64,000 bases of DNA from JAWKWH01 sp041397625 (GCA_041397625.1 JAWKWH010000003.1:1-64000), one strand, 5' to 3'; shown: positions 25,513 through 34,257, numbered from the stretch's first letter. Made by a program: numbers and translations. Notes: generated by a model not told the origin, from the sequence alone.

Positions 25513-26505
25513 TTGGTTCCGCTGAACCGATACACGCTGTTCTGCAGCGACGACCTGGATGAGGCCAGGGAGCTGGTCGCGCGCAAATTCTGCCAGCACA
25601 GGCTCAATACTGTCGCTGCCGCCGGGCGCTTCCATGCCCGCCACAACTGCGTGGCAGGTGCGCTGCTAGCGATCAACTACATGCATTACGGCGCCACGGT
25701 GCTGATCGAGCCGGGCGCGCTGGAGCATTTCTACCTGATCCAGCTCCCGATTGCCGGTCGGGCGGAAATCCGCAATGGCGGCGTCGAGGTGCTGTCGGAC
25801 GCGATGACGGCGACGATCCTCAACCCGGACCGCGACACGAGCATGGTGTGGCGGGCGGGCTGCGAGCAGCTTCTGATCTATGTCGACAGGCTGAACTTCA
25901 ACGCCTTCGCGGAAGCCTTTCTCGGCCGGCGCATCGGCGCGCCGATCGTGTTCGAACCGGCGATCGATCTTTCACGCGCCGAGATGGCGCGGTGGCGCCA
26001 GCACGTGCTCGCGCTGTTCGCCTCTGCCGACGAGGGTCGGCTGTTCCAGGATCGCGAGACCTTCAATCAGACGCTGGTGGAGGAGGCGGTGCTGGCCGGG
26101 TTGCTGACCTGGCAGCCGAGCAACGTGTCGGCCTTTGTCGAGGCGCTGGCGCAGGGCGCGGTTCCGGCGCCGGTCAAGAAGGCGCAGCGTTACATAACCG
26201 ACCATGCCGGGCAGTCGATCGCGCTTTGCGACATAGCCGGCGCGGCGGGTGTGCCGATCCGCACGCTGCAGCACGGCTTCCATACCACGCTCGGGTGCTC
26301 GCCGATGGAGGCGCTGCGCGGCGAGCGGCTGACGCGGGTGCGTTGCGAACTGGCGTCGGGCCACTGCGACGGCACGGTAACCGACATCGCGGCTAAATGG
26401 GGCTTCCTGCATTTCGGCCGTTTCTCCGGCTACTACCGCCGGTCGTTCGGCGAACTGCCGAGCGCGACGCTGGCGAGGGCGCGGCGCGAACGCGGCCACG
26501 CCTGA
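25513..26505 (+). CDS. AraC-family transcriptional regulator
   Basis: A 330-residue regulator with an N-terminal AraC-binding (cupin-like) ligand domain (residues about 20-210) and a C-terminal pair of HTHs: ALCDIAGAAGVPIRTLQHGFHTTLG and VTDIAAKWGFLHFGRFSGYYRRSFGELP. The latter is the canonical AraC signature. Translation likely starts at TTG 25513, preceded by GAGGGAG. The N-terminal type is that of FeaR-like regulators of aromatic amine or ring hydroxylation genes. It is divergent from the cupin-FMO operon, its likely target. Confidence 0.92.
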   Translation: MVPLNRYTLFCSDDLDEARELVARKFCQHRLNTVAAAGRFHARHNCVAGALLAINYMHYGATVLIEPGALEHFYLIQLPIAGRAEIRNGGVEVLSDAMTATILNPDRDTSMVWRAGCEQLLIYVDRLNFNAFAEAFLGRRIGAPIVFEPAIDLSRAEMARWRQHVLALFASADEGRLFQDRETFNQTLVEEAVLAGLLTWQPSNVSAFVEALAQGAVPAPVKKAQRYITDHAGQSIALCDIAGAAGVPIRTLQHGFHTTLGCSPMEALRGERLTRVRCELASGHCDGTVTDIAAKWGFLHFGRFSGYYRRSFGELPSATLARARRERGHA

Positions 26506-26559
26506 CCGGCCGATCCGGCCCAAAAACGGTAATCTGTCCGAGCGTGATTTTCCGGTTTG

Positions 26560-26579
26560 ATAGTTACAAACGTAACTAT
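26560..26579. promoter_or_regulatory. MarR-type operator upstream of the VOC gene
   Basis: A perfect palindrome: ATAGTTAC, spacer AAAC, GTAACTAT, centred 50 bases before the VOC ATG. It shares the 14-mer TTGATAGTTACAAA with the hmgR-hmgA spacer (from 18079) and the 7-4-7 layout of the other two sites. It is the best-conserved copy in the window. Confidence 0.65.
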
Positions 26580-26619
26580 TAGCGTCGCCTCATCCAAACT
26601 CGAAGCGGAGAACGAGACG

Positions 26620-27162
26620 ATGAAGATCGAGCGCATTCACCACGTCGCCTATCGCTGCAAGGACGCCAAGGAGACCGTGGAGTGGTACACCAAGATGCTC
26701 AACATGGATTTCGTGCTGGCGATCGCCGAGGACCGGGTGCCGTCGACGCATGAGCCCGATCCGTATATGCACCTGTTTCTCGATGCCGGCTCCGGCAACA
26801 TCCTCGCTTTTTTCGAGCTACCGACCAAGGCGGAGATGGGCCGCGACGAGAACACACCGGAATGGGTGCAGCACATCGCCTTCAAGGTGAAGGACCGCGA
26901 CACGCTGATCGAGTACAAGGAGCATCTGGAGAAGAACGGGGTCGAGGTGCTCGGCGTCACCGACCATTCGATCTTCCACTCGATCTACTTTTTCGATCCC
27001 AGCGGCCACCGCATCGAGCTGGCTTGCGACGACCCGGAAGCCGAAGCGATGAACAAGCGTCTCGACGAGGTCAAGTGGGACATGCTGGAGGAGTGGTCGA
27101 AAACCAAACGCGCGCCGAAACACGCCGAATGGCTGCACGAGAAGGAACTGGCGAACGCCTGA
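26620..27162 (+). CDS. VOC-superfamily protein (glyoxalase/dioxygenase fold)
   Basis: A 180-residue vicinal-oxygen-chelate protein with two beta-alpha-beta-beta-beta modules and a charged C-terminal helix. All four typical metal ligands are present: His8 (RIHHVAY), Glu66 (AFFELP), His85 (VQHIAFKV) and Glu133 (HRIELAC). This is the glyoxalase I or isomerase ligand pattern, so a Ni- or Zn-dependent lyase or isomerase is likelier than an iron dioxygenase. It is too short for 4-hydroxyphenylpyruvate dioxygenase. It carries the strongest operator of the island, so it probably acts in homogentisate-linked catabolism. RBS is GGAG. Confidence 0.88.
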   Translation: MKIERIHHVAYRCKDAKETVEWYTKMLNMDFVLAIAEDRVPSTHEPDPYMHLFLDAGSGNILAFFELPTKAEMGRDENTPEWVQHIAFKVKDRDTLIEYKEHLEKNGVEVLGVTDHSIFHSIYFFDPSGHRIELACDDPEAEAMNKRLDEVKWDMLEEWSKTKRAPKHAEWLHEKELANA

Positions 27163-27171
27163 TCCTGCGCG

Positions 27172-27195
27172 GGGCCGGTCGCCGCCGGCCGGCCC
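27172..27195. terminator. GC-rich hairpin between VOC gene and ssb
   Basis: Inverted repeat GGGCCGG (27172-27178) and CCGGCCC (27189-27195) in the 39-base gap between convergent genes. No T-run is present. It is probably a shared terminator. Confidence 0.45.
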
Positions 27196-27201
27196 GATCG
27201 A

Positions 27202-27687
27202 TCAGAACGGGATTTCGTCGTCCATGTCGCGGGAGAAGTCGCTGCCGCCGCCGCTTGGGCCCGACTGGCCGAAATCTGGGCCGCCACGGCTCTGGCCGCC
27301 GCCGCCATAGCCACCCTGGCCACCGCCGTCTGAATTGCGGCTGTCGAGCATCTGCAACTCGCCGCGGAAGCGCTGCAGCACCACCTCGGTGGTATACTTC
27401 TTTTGGCCGGACTGGTCTTCCCACGAGCGCGTCTGCAACTGGCCCTCGATATAGACCTTCATGCCCTTCTTCAGATACTGCTCGGCCACCTTGGCGAGCT
27501 GGTCGTTGAAGATGACGACGCGGTGCCATTCGGTGCGCTCGCGGCGCTCGCCCGACTGCTTGTCGCGCCAGGTCTCCGACGTGGCGACGGAAAGATTGAC
27601 CACCGGGTCGCCGGAATTGAGCCGCCTGATTTCGGGATCGGCGCCGAGATTGCCGACCAGAATGACCTTGTTGACGCTGCCCGCCAT
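27202..27687 (-). CDS. ssb: Single-stranded DNA-binding protein
   Basis: A 161-residue SSB. The OB-fold N-domain runs from about residue 3 to 112 (VNKVILVGNLGADPEIR; WHRVVIFNDQLAKVAEQYLKKG). A Gly/Gln-rich linker follows, then the acidic tip DMDDEIPF, which recruits replication and repair partners. The ATG at 27687 gives the family start; the frame extends 37 codons upstream without meaning. The usual uvrA neighbour is not beside it here. Confidence 0.97.
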   Translation of the reverse strand: MAGSVNKVILVGNLGADPEIRRLNSGDPVVNLSVATSETWRDKQSGERRERTEWHRVVIFNDQLAKVAEQYLKKGMKVYIEGQLQTRSWEDQSGQKKYTTEVVLQRFRGELQMLDSRNSDGGGQGGYGGGGQSRGGPDFGQSGPSGGGSDFSRDMDDEIPF

Positions 27688-27897
27688 ATCGAAACTCCGC
27701 TGAAACCCTGTCCGGCCGGCCGCACCAGGTGCCCGGCATCTCCCGCACCTGTCTAAACCAACGGCGCGCCCGGCGCTTGCCCGAAACAGCCTATCCACAG
27801 AACGATTGCCGGATTGCGACCGTCGCCCAGTATATGTTCATGAAATGTTCCGTGTCAAATCGGGCCGTGGAGATGCCGTTGCCGTCGGCGCCGACGG

Positions 27898-29250
27898 TCA
27901 GCGCTGAAACAGCGATCCGATCATTTCGTAATCGGCGATCCGCCACAGCCGGTCGAAAAAGCCGTCGAGTTCGTCCGGCGCCAGCGCCCCCGACGATAGC
28001 GCCAGACCACGCGCCTTGGCGTCGATCTCGTCGCGACTGAGGCTGTTGCCGGGATCGCCCTTGGGATCATCGATGCGGGCGACAAGCTCGCGTCCGTCGA
28101 AGGTGGCGACGGAGACCTTGCCGATCCAGCGCTCCGGGTAGGCGCCGTCCACCTCCGGGTCGAGCCGCATCTCGACGCGGCCGAGGAAGGCGCGGGCGGC
28201 GTCGTCCTTTAGGAAGCCCGCATATTCAGCCAGTCCCGCCTTGCGGTGGGTGGCGATCAGGCCAAGTGTCGCCGGCATCGAGAACTTGGCCTGGTGCACG
28301 GTGACCGGATTTGTCACAGGGCCCAGAACATCGAGGGCGCCCTGGTGCACATGGGCAGTGATGTAAGCGATATCGCCGGCGGCGAGGTTGTTGTCGGCGA
28401 TGATTTTCAGAAGCGCGTCGGCGGCTGGATGGGTGTGGCGGCAGGAGGCGTGAAACTTGAAAGAGGTCTCGGCGACACACCAGCGCTCGCCCAGCCGGTC
28501 GGTGAGCTTTTCCGGAACGGCATCGCTCGACATGCCCGCCGCCAGCCCCTGCGGACCTTCGAGGATGCGGCGCGCGCCCGTGAAGCCGTCACGGGCGATC
28601 CAGGCCGACATCAGGCCGGCGGCCGAAGCGGCGGCGGTGTGCAACTGCTTGGAATCGGCGGCATCGCGCAGGAACTCCCACAGGCCGGCCGATTGCGTGC
28701 CGGCCGACCCGAAGGCGTGCAGCATGGCGTCGTCGTCGAGATCCAACAGATTTCCGCAGGCTGCCGCGGCGGCAAGCGTACCGGCGGTGCCGGTGGTGTG
28801 GAACACCTTGTAGTGCGAGCGGCCGAGGAACTCGCCGACGCGGATGCCGGTCTCGTAGCCGGCGATGCTCGCCGTGATGAATTTGCAGCCCGACGCTCCG
28901 GTCGCCTGCGCCAGGGCCAGCGCGGCGGGAAAGACGATTGTACCGGGATGGAAAACCGAGCCGTTGTGCACGTCGTCCTGTTCGGAAATGTGCGAGGCGG
29001 CGGCGTTGGCAAAGGCGGCGAAATAGGGCGACGTGGCGCGCCGGCCGGTCAGTATCTCCGACGGGCCCTCGGAAGGCCCCATCGATTCGGCGAAAGCTTC
29101 CAGGATGGCGATGGCGCGGTGACCCCTGCCCGATAGGGCGGAGCCGGCCCAGTCGACGAAGAGTTCGACCGCGCGCGCGACGACCTCGCGCGGAATGTCG
29201 TCAAGGTCGAGGCCGGCGGCGAAGCGGGCAAGGTCACCGGAGGCGCTCAC
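27898..29250 (-). CDS. MmgE/PrpD-family protein
   Basis: A 450-residue protein of the MmgE/PrpD family (2-methylcitrate dehydratase, iminodisuccinate epimerase, cis-aconitate decarboxylase relatives). Family features are AISEQDDVHNGSVFHPGTIVFPAALALA near residues 88-115 and the SFKFHASCRHTHPAADA segment carrying the active-site HxxCR-H pattern near residue 265. The start overlaps the stop of the MaoC-like gene by four bases (ATGA). It is the last gene of a four-gene minus-strand operon. It likely dehydrates or isomerises a hydroxy or branched dicarboxylate, but the substrate is unknown. Confidence 0.92.
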   Translation of the reverse strand: MSASGDLARFAAGLDLDDIPREVVARAVELFVDWAGSALSGRGHRAIAILEAFAESMGPSEGPSEILTGRRATSPYFAAFANAAASHISEQDDVHNGSVFHPGTIVFPAALALAQATGASGCKFITASIAGYETGIRVGEFLGRSHYKVFHTTGTAGTLAAAAACGNLLDLDDDAMLHAFGSAGTQSAGLWEFLRDAADSKQLHTAAASAAGLMSAWIARDGFTGARRILEGPQGLAAGMSSDAVPEKLTDRLGERWCVAETSFKFHASCRHTHPAADALLKIIADNNLAAGDIAYITAHVHQGALDVLGPVTNPVTVHQAKFSMPATLGLIATHRKAGLAEYAGFLKDDAARAFLGRVEMRLDPEVDGAYPERWIGKVSVATFDGRELVARIDDPKGDPGNSLSRDEIDAKARGLALSSGALAPDELDGFFDRLWRIADYEMIGSLFQR

Positions 29251-30095
29251 GGCTCAAGCCTCGCCCTGGCCTTCATGGCAAGCCCGCCATCGGCGTTGGC
29301 TGCCCAAAGGTCGATGCTGCCGTCGTCGGCGATCGCCGAACCGTTGAGGTGTATTTCGTTGCCGTCGAAGAGCGGCGAGACGGCGCGGAACTCGTAGGCG
29401 GCGATACGGCGGCGGGGATGGGTGCGCCCAACCAGGTCAAGCAGCAGTGTGGCGGTGAGCGGCCCGTGCACGACGAGGCCCGGATAGCCTTCCTCCTCGA
29501 CCGCGTAGGGCCGGTCGTAATGGATGCGGTGGCCGTTGAAGGTGAGCGCCGAATAGCGGAACAGCATTACTGCGTCGGGCGCAAGCGAGCGGCCGATCTC
29601 GCCCGCCGGGCCGGCATCGGGTGCCGGCCTTGCGGCGGCGCCCGACAGGCCGCGATAGACGATGTCGTGCTCGTCGGTGACAAGCAGGCCGCCGCCGACC
29701 TCGCTGATCTCGTGGCGGACGGTAACGAAGACCAGCGGGCCGACGCCGCTCTGTTTCTCCGCGATCGACCGGATGACCGAGCGGCGCTCGATCTTCATGC
29801 CGGCGACAAGCGGGGCGGGGAAGGTGATCCGGCTGCCGGCCCACATGCGCCGCGGCAGGTGATCAACCGGCGGCAGGAAACCGCCGCGCGCCGGATGGCC
29901 GTCGACGCCGAGCTGCGACTGGCGCTCGGTCGGCAGGAAATGCAGCCAGTGGATGAGCGGCGGCACTTCGGCACCATTGGCATAGGGCGGACGATCGTGG
30001 TCGAGTGTCGCGGCAAGCCTGGTCGCCTTGTCGGCGCTGACGATGTCGCGCCCGGTCTGCGTCCTGCCGATCCAGTCCTGGTAGTCGGTCTGCAT
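29247..30095 (-). CDS. MaoC/HTD2-like dehydratase (mesaconyl-C4-CoA hydratase type)
   Basis: A 282-residue double hot-dog protein. The N-terminal FAS1-like dehydratase half includes IHWLHFLPTERQSQLG and RRMWAGSRITFPAPL. The C-terminal MaoC half has the FRYSALTFNGHRIHYDRPYA motif with the hydratase dyad and ends with GLVVHGPLTATLLLDL. This architecture is that of mesaconyl-C4-CoA hydratase and fungal HTD2. It is co-translated with the PrpD-like gene. A CoA-ester hydration or dehydration step is the likely reaction. Confidence 0.88.
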   Translation of the reverse strand: MQTDYQDWIGRTQTGRDIVSADKATRLAATLDHDRPPYANGAEVPPLIHWLHFLPTERQSQLGVDGHPARGGFLPPVDHLPRRMWAGSRITFPAPLVAGMKIERRSVIRSIAEKQSGVGPLVFVTVRHEISEVGGGLLVTDEHDIVYRGLSGAAARPAPDAGPAGEIGRSLAPDAVMLFRYSALTFNGHRIHYDRPYAVEEEGYPGLVVHGPLTATLLLDLVGRTHPRRRIAAYEFRAVSPLFDGNEIHLNGSAIADDGSIDLWAANADGGLAMKARARLEP

Positions 30096-30134
30096 GATCT
30101 GCCTTGCCTTTCGGATGCCTCGCAGCCTTACCAG

Positions 30135-31493
30135 CTATGCGTCGCCGATCGTATCGCCATGGTGCCGCCGTTCCATCTCGCCACGCAGTTTCACCGCGGT
30201 CAGCGTATCGTCCAGCACGACGTCGTCATAGGTCAGGATCGCGTCGGACGCCACATCGCGGACAAGGCGGACATTGCCGGTGAGCCCCAGCGGCAGGGCG
30301 CGCATCGGCACCGAAACCGATGCGGGACGCAACTGTCCGGCGACGGAATAGCCGCCTTCGCCGTCGAGTATTTCTCCGGTTTTCAGGTCGCGCTTGGCGA
30401 CAGCCACGACGTCGGCGCCGAAGCCGGTTGCCGTGCCGGTCGCTTCGCCGCGAATGCCGACATTGGCGACCGACATGCCGAGTTCGAGCCCGATCATGTG
30501 CCAGCGCCGGTAGAGGCTGGCATAGCGGCCGCTATCGTCGGTGACGACCTTGTACTCGGCGAAACAGTCGCGCTGGTAGTCGTCGGCCGCGCGAATGCAT
30601 ACCCACACGCCCATGCGGATGTCGTCGGCGATCTCCGAGCCGTCGGCGCGCTGCGACGAGATGACCTCGACCATGCCGGCCGTGTCGAGTACGCCGCCTT
30701 CGGCGCGCGGACGCATGAGGTTTGGAATGTCGGCGATGGCGCCGGAGGGATATTGCAGACCGTCCTGCGGCACCGACAGGCCGCAGGCATTGGCGATCGC
30801 CGCCGCTTCGATCGCCGGCTTTGTTCCGTCGAGGAAGGAGTTGAACATTTTCGGGTTGAGGCGGCCGTTCTCCGCCTGCTCGCGGGTAAGCCCCCAGTGG
30901 TCCCACACGGTGTCGGGCGTGGAGAAACGGTATTGCGGACACCATTTGTGGCCTCGGCCGGCGGCCACGACCTCGAAACCGCAGGTGCGCGCCCAGTCGA
31001 CCAGGTCGCAGACCATGGCCGGCTGGTCGCCAAAGGCCATCGAATAGATCACGCCCGCCTGTTTCGCCCTGGCGGCGAGCGCGGCCCCGCAGACGGCATC
31101 GGCCTCGACCGTGGCGCTGACGACGTGCTTGCCGGCATCAAAGGCCGAGCAGAGGTGATCGGTGGCGACGACCGGGTTGCCGGTGCATTCGACGATGATG
31201 TCAACGGCGGGGTTCGCAATCAGCGCTGCCCCATTGTCGCCGACATGGGTGGTGCCAGTCTTCAGCGCGTCGTCCAGCGAGGATGCGGAGAAGCGCCCGG
31301 CTTCCCAGCCGACAAGGGCAAGGTTCGACCGCGCGACATCCGGCGCCAGGTCGGCGATGCCGGCGACATGGACGCCGGGAATGCGGATCGCCTGTGACAG
31401 GAACATAGAGCCGAACTTGCCTGCACCGATGACACCGACCCGGATCGGGTTGCGATCTTCCTGGCGACGGCGGAGTTGATCGTGAAGGCTCAT
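30135..31493 (-). CDS. NAD(P)-dependent dehydrogenase with C-terminal SAF-like domain
   Basis: A 452-residue protein. The N-terminal Rossmann domain (IRVGVIGAGKFGSMFLSQAI from about residue 17, then VDIIVECTGNPVV and GKHVVSATVEADAVCG) resembles homoserine dehydrogenase and Gfo/Idh/MocA proteins. The C-terminal part, with KTGEILDGEGGYSVAGQL and an ending LTYDDV, resembles the SAF fold of FlgA and sialic-acid synthases. Such fusions are often loosely annotated as flagellar or oxidoreductase proteins. The middle region GHKWCPQYRFSTPDTVWDHWG is distinctive. It starts six bases after the EamA transporter gene. Substrate unknown. Confidence 0.82.
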   Translation of the reverse strand: MSLHDQLRRRQEDRNPIRVGVIGAGKFGSMFLSQAIRIPGVHVAGIADLAPDVARSNLALVGWEAGRFSASSLDDALKTGTTHVGDNGAALIANPAVDIIVECTGNPVVATDHLCSAFDAGKHVVSATVEADAVCGAALAARAKQAGVIYSMAFGDQPAMVCDLVDWARTCGFEVVAAGRGHKWCPQYRFSTPDTVWDHWGLTREQAENGRLNPKMFNSFLDGTKPAIEAAAIANACGLSVPQDGLQYPSGAIADIPNLMRPRAEGGVLDTAGMVEVISSQRADGSEIADDIRMGVWVCIRAADDYQRDCFAEYKVVTDDSGRYASLYRRWHMIGLELGMSVANVGIRGEATGTATGFGADVVAVAKRDLKTGEILDGEGGYSVAGQLRPASVSVPMRALPLGLTGNVRLVRDVASDAILTYDDVVLDDTLTAVKLRGEMERRHHGDTIGDA

Positions 31494-31499
31494 GGGCGT

Positions 31500-32390
31500 T
31501 CAGTCGGCTTCTGCCGCCGGCATGCGGGCGGTGGCGCCCGACCTCTTCAGGTTGAGCAGGTTGCCGGCAAGGATCAGCGTCGCGCCGGCGACGGTGTAGA
31601 CGTCGATCGCCTCGCTGTAGATCAGCCAGCCTGCGACCGCCGTTGCGGGCACGCGCAGGAAATCCATCGGCACGACGATGGTGGTGTCGGCGTGCAGCAT
31701 GGCGCGGGCCATGCAGTAGTGCGAAAAGGTGCCGCAGATGGCGACCAGCACCAGCCAGGGCCACAATTCGTTGGGAACGGGCTGCCAGCTGTACCAGGCC
31801 GGCGCGATGCCGAGAATGCCCTGGATGACGAGCATCCAGAAGATGATGCGCACGACGCTGTCGGTGCGGGTCAGCGCCTTAATCAGGATGACGGAGATGG
31901 AGAAGCCGACGGCCGCGCCGAGCGACAGCGCCTGGCTGAACTCGACATGGCCGGCCTCGGGCCTGACGATGATCCACACGCCGACGAGCCCGAGCGCGAT
32001 GGCCGTCAGCTTCCACCGGTTCAGCGTCTCGCCGATGGTGAGCCAGGCAAGCAGCGCCACCCAGATCGGCATGGTGAACTCGATGGAGATGACCTGTGCC
32101 AGCGGAATCAGCGAGACGGCGACCAGCCAGGCATACTGGGCGGCGTAGTGGACGACGTTGCGCCATATGTGAAGCCACGGATGGGCGGTGCGCATGGCGG
32201 CAAAACCGCCGAAGGCATGGACCAGCGGCATCAGCAGGACAAAGCCGATGATGGCGCGCAACTCCATGACCTGGAAGGCGTTGAGCCGGTTGACCGTCTC
32301 GCGGCCGGCGACGGCTAGGGTGACCATGGCGGCAAGCCAGCCGCCCATCCACAGCGCGGCCTTCAGGTTGGATTGTTCAGGCACGGCCAT
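31500..32390 (-). CDS. DMT-superfamily (EamA) transporter
   Basis: A 296-residue, ten-helix EamA protein with two five-helix repeats. Conserved stretches include FQVMELRAIIGFVLLMP in the first half and ALGLVGVWIIVRPEAG near the middle. It leads the four-gene operon with the dehydrogenase, MaoC-like and PrpD-like enzymes, so it may import the pathway substrate or export a product. Upstream 168 bases to the tRNA hold no clear gene. Confidence 0.92.
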   Translation of the reverse strand: MAVPEQSNLKAALWMGGWLAAMVTLAVAGRETVNRLNAFQVMELRAIIGFVLLMPLVHAFGGFAAMRTAHPWLHIWRNVVHYAAQYAWLVAVSLIPLAQVISIEFTMPIWVALLAWLTIGETLNRWKLTAIALGLVGVWIIVRPEAGHVEFSQALSLGAAVGFSISVILIKALTRTDSVVRIIFWMLVIQGILGIAPAWYSWQPVPNELWPWLVLVAICGTFSHYCMARAMLHADTTIVVPMDFLRVPATAVAGWLIYSEAIDVYTVAGATLILAGNLLNLKRSGATARMPAAEAD

Positions 32391-32558
32391 CGGTCATCCG
32401 GCAAGCATTGCTCAACCCCCGATGCCTAGCAGATGAGACGATCAAGGCACAATCGCGTTTGTGGCGCGTTCGGCCCGGGCGGAACGGCCGACGAACAAAC
32501 CATAACAACGCCGCCAGAGCGCCGCCGCATTGATGAACATGTAAGTCATTGAGAAAAT

Positions 32559-32635
32559 TGGCGCGCTCGGGAAGATTCGAACTCCCGACCCCCAGATTCG
32601 TAGTCTGGTGCTCTATCCAGCTGAGCTACGAGCGC
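32559..32635 (-). tRNA. tRNA-Arg (anticodon ACG)
   Basis: A complete 77-base cloverleaf on the minus strand. The 7-bp acceptor stem GCGCTCG/CGAGCGC is perfect, the D stem is GCTC/GAGC, and the anticodon stem is CCAGA/TCTGG with loop CTACGAA, giving anticodon ACG (wobble inosine, reads CGN). The T loop is TTCGAAT, and discriminator G is followed by an encoded CCA. No integrase gene is adjacent. Confidence 0.97.
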
Positions 32636-32751
32636 GCATTGGCCGAACCGGTTTTGTGGTCATGGCCCAGCGACGGGCCTGCCCATCGCCGCAAAACGTG
32701 GTGCTACCTAGCGATTGACGCCGACAAAAGCAAGCCGCCGGTGCGGAAATT

Positions 32752-34257
32752 TCATGCCTCGCGGCGCAGCGCGGTACGGGCCTCGTCGAGGATCACCGGC
32801 CGGTCGGGAATGGTGATCGCAAATACGGTCTTGCCGCCGGCGCTTTCGACCAGTTCGAGCGTGCCGCCATGGGCGCGCACGAGCTCGCTGGCGATCGCCA
32901 GGCCGAGCCCGGTGCCGCCGCTTCTGGCCGAGCCGCGGAAAGCGGCGAACAGGTTCTCGCGCGCCTTCGGCGGCAGGCCGGGGCCGGTATCCTCGATCGT
33001 CAGGCGGGCAACGCTGCCCTCGCGCCCGGCCGAGACGGTGAGTCGGCGGATCACCGCCTCGCCGTCATCGGCGGTCATGGCCTGCACGGCGTTGCGGCAC
33101 AGATTGTGCAGCACGCGGAACAGCTGGTCGGAATCGGCGTCGATCTCGAAATCGGGCTCAACCGTGTTGACGAACTCGATGCCGCCTTCGGCACCGAGGC
33201 CCAGAATGTCGTGGACCTCGTCGACCAGCCTGGCGACGCGCAGCCGGCGGCGCGACGGCGGCGCCTCCTGGGTGCGGCCATAGGCGAGCACGCCCTCGGC
33301 ATAGGAGACGGCGCGGTCGAGTGTGCGGATCAGCTTGGGCGCGAAAGACTGCACCGAGGGATCCTTCACCACGGCCAGCCGGTCTGACATGAGCTGGGCG
33401 GAGGCGAGGATGTTGCGCATGTCGTGGTTGATCTTGGAGACGGCGAGGCCGAGATCGGCCAGGTGCTTCTGCTCGCCGAGCGTCTTGTGCAACTGCGCCT
33501 GCATGGCGGCAAGTTCGCGCTCGGCGACGCCGAGCTCGTCGTGCCGTCCGCTTGGCGCTATCACGCGGGCCGGATCGTCGGGCGCCTCGCGGAAGGTCAG
33601 CATGGCGCGCGTCATGGCACGGATCGGCCGGATCATGAAACGGTTGATCGAATAGAAGACCAGCGTGGCGGTGATCAGCGAGATGATCAGCGACAGGAGG
33701 GCGACATTGCGCGAATAGACCAGCATGGCGTCGCGCAGGCTGGCATCGGCGACGATCAGTTCGAAGACCTTGTCGCTGTCGCCGACGGAGCCGAAGACGC
33801 GCAGGATCTTGTCGCCGCCGGCAAACAGCGTGTAGAGCGCCATGCCGATCGAGGTCATCGGCTCGGCGGCGTCGATGTCGATCTGCTCGTCGACGGAGAT
33901 CGGCATGTCGCTCATGACCAGCAGACGCGAGACGCCGGCCTCGCGGATGGCGACCGCCTTGGCGCCGATAGCCATCAACACGTCGTCGCGCACCTGCTTG
34001 GGCAATTCGACGTCGCCTGCCTCGGCAAGCACCAGGCTTGCCGCCGCCGCACTTGCGAGCCGCTCCTGCAGCCAGCGTTCGCGGAAATTTGCGACCGACG
34101 GCAGGAAGATCAGCACTTCGGCGATCATCACGAACAGGATGGTGAGGATGAGCAGGCGCGTCGACAGGCCGCGCGCCAGCGGCACGTCACGCGGGCGTCG
34201 CTGTCCGCCTTCGTCGGGACGGTCGGCGGCAGGCGGTTGCTGGTCCTGTGTTTCCAC
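32752..34257 (-). CDS. Membrane-bound sensor histidine kinase (orphan)
   Basis: A 501-residue histidine kinase. Transmembrane segments at about 33-54 and 185-204 flank a periplasmic sensor region, followed by a HAMP domain (about 204-258). The phosphoacceptor is His278 in SKINHDMRNILASA. The ATPase boxes follow: N-box NLCRNAVQAM, G1 DTGPGLPP and G2 GGTGLGLAIASEL. No response regulator gene is next to it. It is followed 27 bases away by the MerA-like reductase on the same strand, but that gene lies upstream of it, so the reductase and TVP38 genes precede it in a possible operon. Confidence 0.93.
   Translation of the reverse strand: METQDQQPPAADRPDEGGQRRPRDVPLARGLSTRLLILTILFVMIAEVLIFLPSVANFRERWLQERLASAAAASLVLAEAGDVELPKQVRDDVLMAIGAKAVAIREAGVSRLLVMSDMPISVDEQIDIDAAEPMTSIGMALYTLFAGGDKILRVFGSVGDSDKVFELIVADASLRDAMLVYSRNVALLSLIISLITATLVFYSINRFMIRPIRAMTRAMLTFREAPDDPARVIAPSGRHDELGVAERELAAMQAQLHKTLGEQKHLADLGLAVSKINHDMRNILASAQLMSDRLAVVKDPSVQSFAPKLIRTLDRAVSYAEGVLAYGRTQEAPPSRRRLRVARLVDEVHDILGLGAEGGIEFVNTVEPDFEIDADSDQLFRVLHNLCRNAVQAMTADDGEAVIRRLTVSAGREGSVARLTIEDTGPGLPPKARENLFAAFRGSARSGGTGLGLAIASELVRAHGGTLELVESAGGKTVFAITIPDRPVILDEARTALRREA

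Noticed and set aside
26620..27162. 4-hydroxyphenylpyruvate dioxygenase, suggested by proximity to hmgA
   Set aside because: At 180 residues it is half the size of HPPD, and its ligands are His-Glu-His-Glu, not the His-His-Glu iron site of HPPD.
28938..31397. An 819-codon open frame on the plus strand
   Set aside because: It is antisense to the PrpD-like, MaoC-like and SAF-dehydrogenase genes, all with clear family motifs, and shows no domain of its own.
32559..32635. tRNA-Arg as an integration site of a genomic island
   Set aside because: No integrase, no direct repeat of the tRNA 3' end and no composition break were seen on either side.
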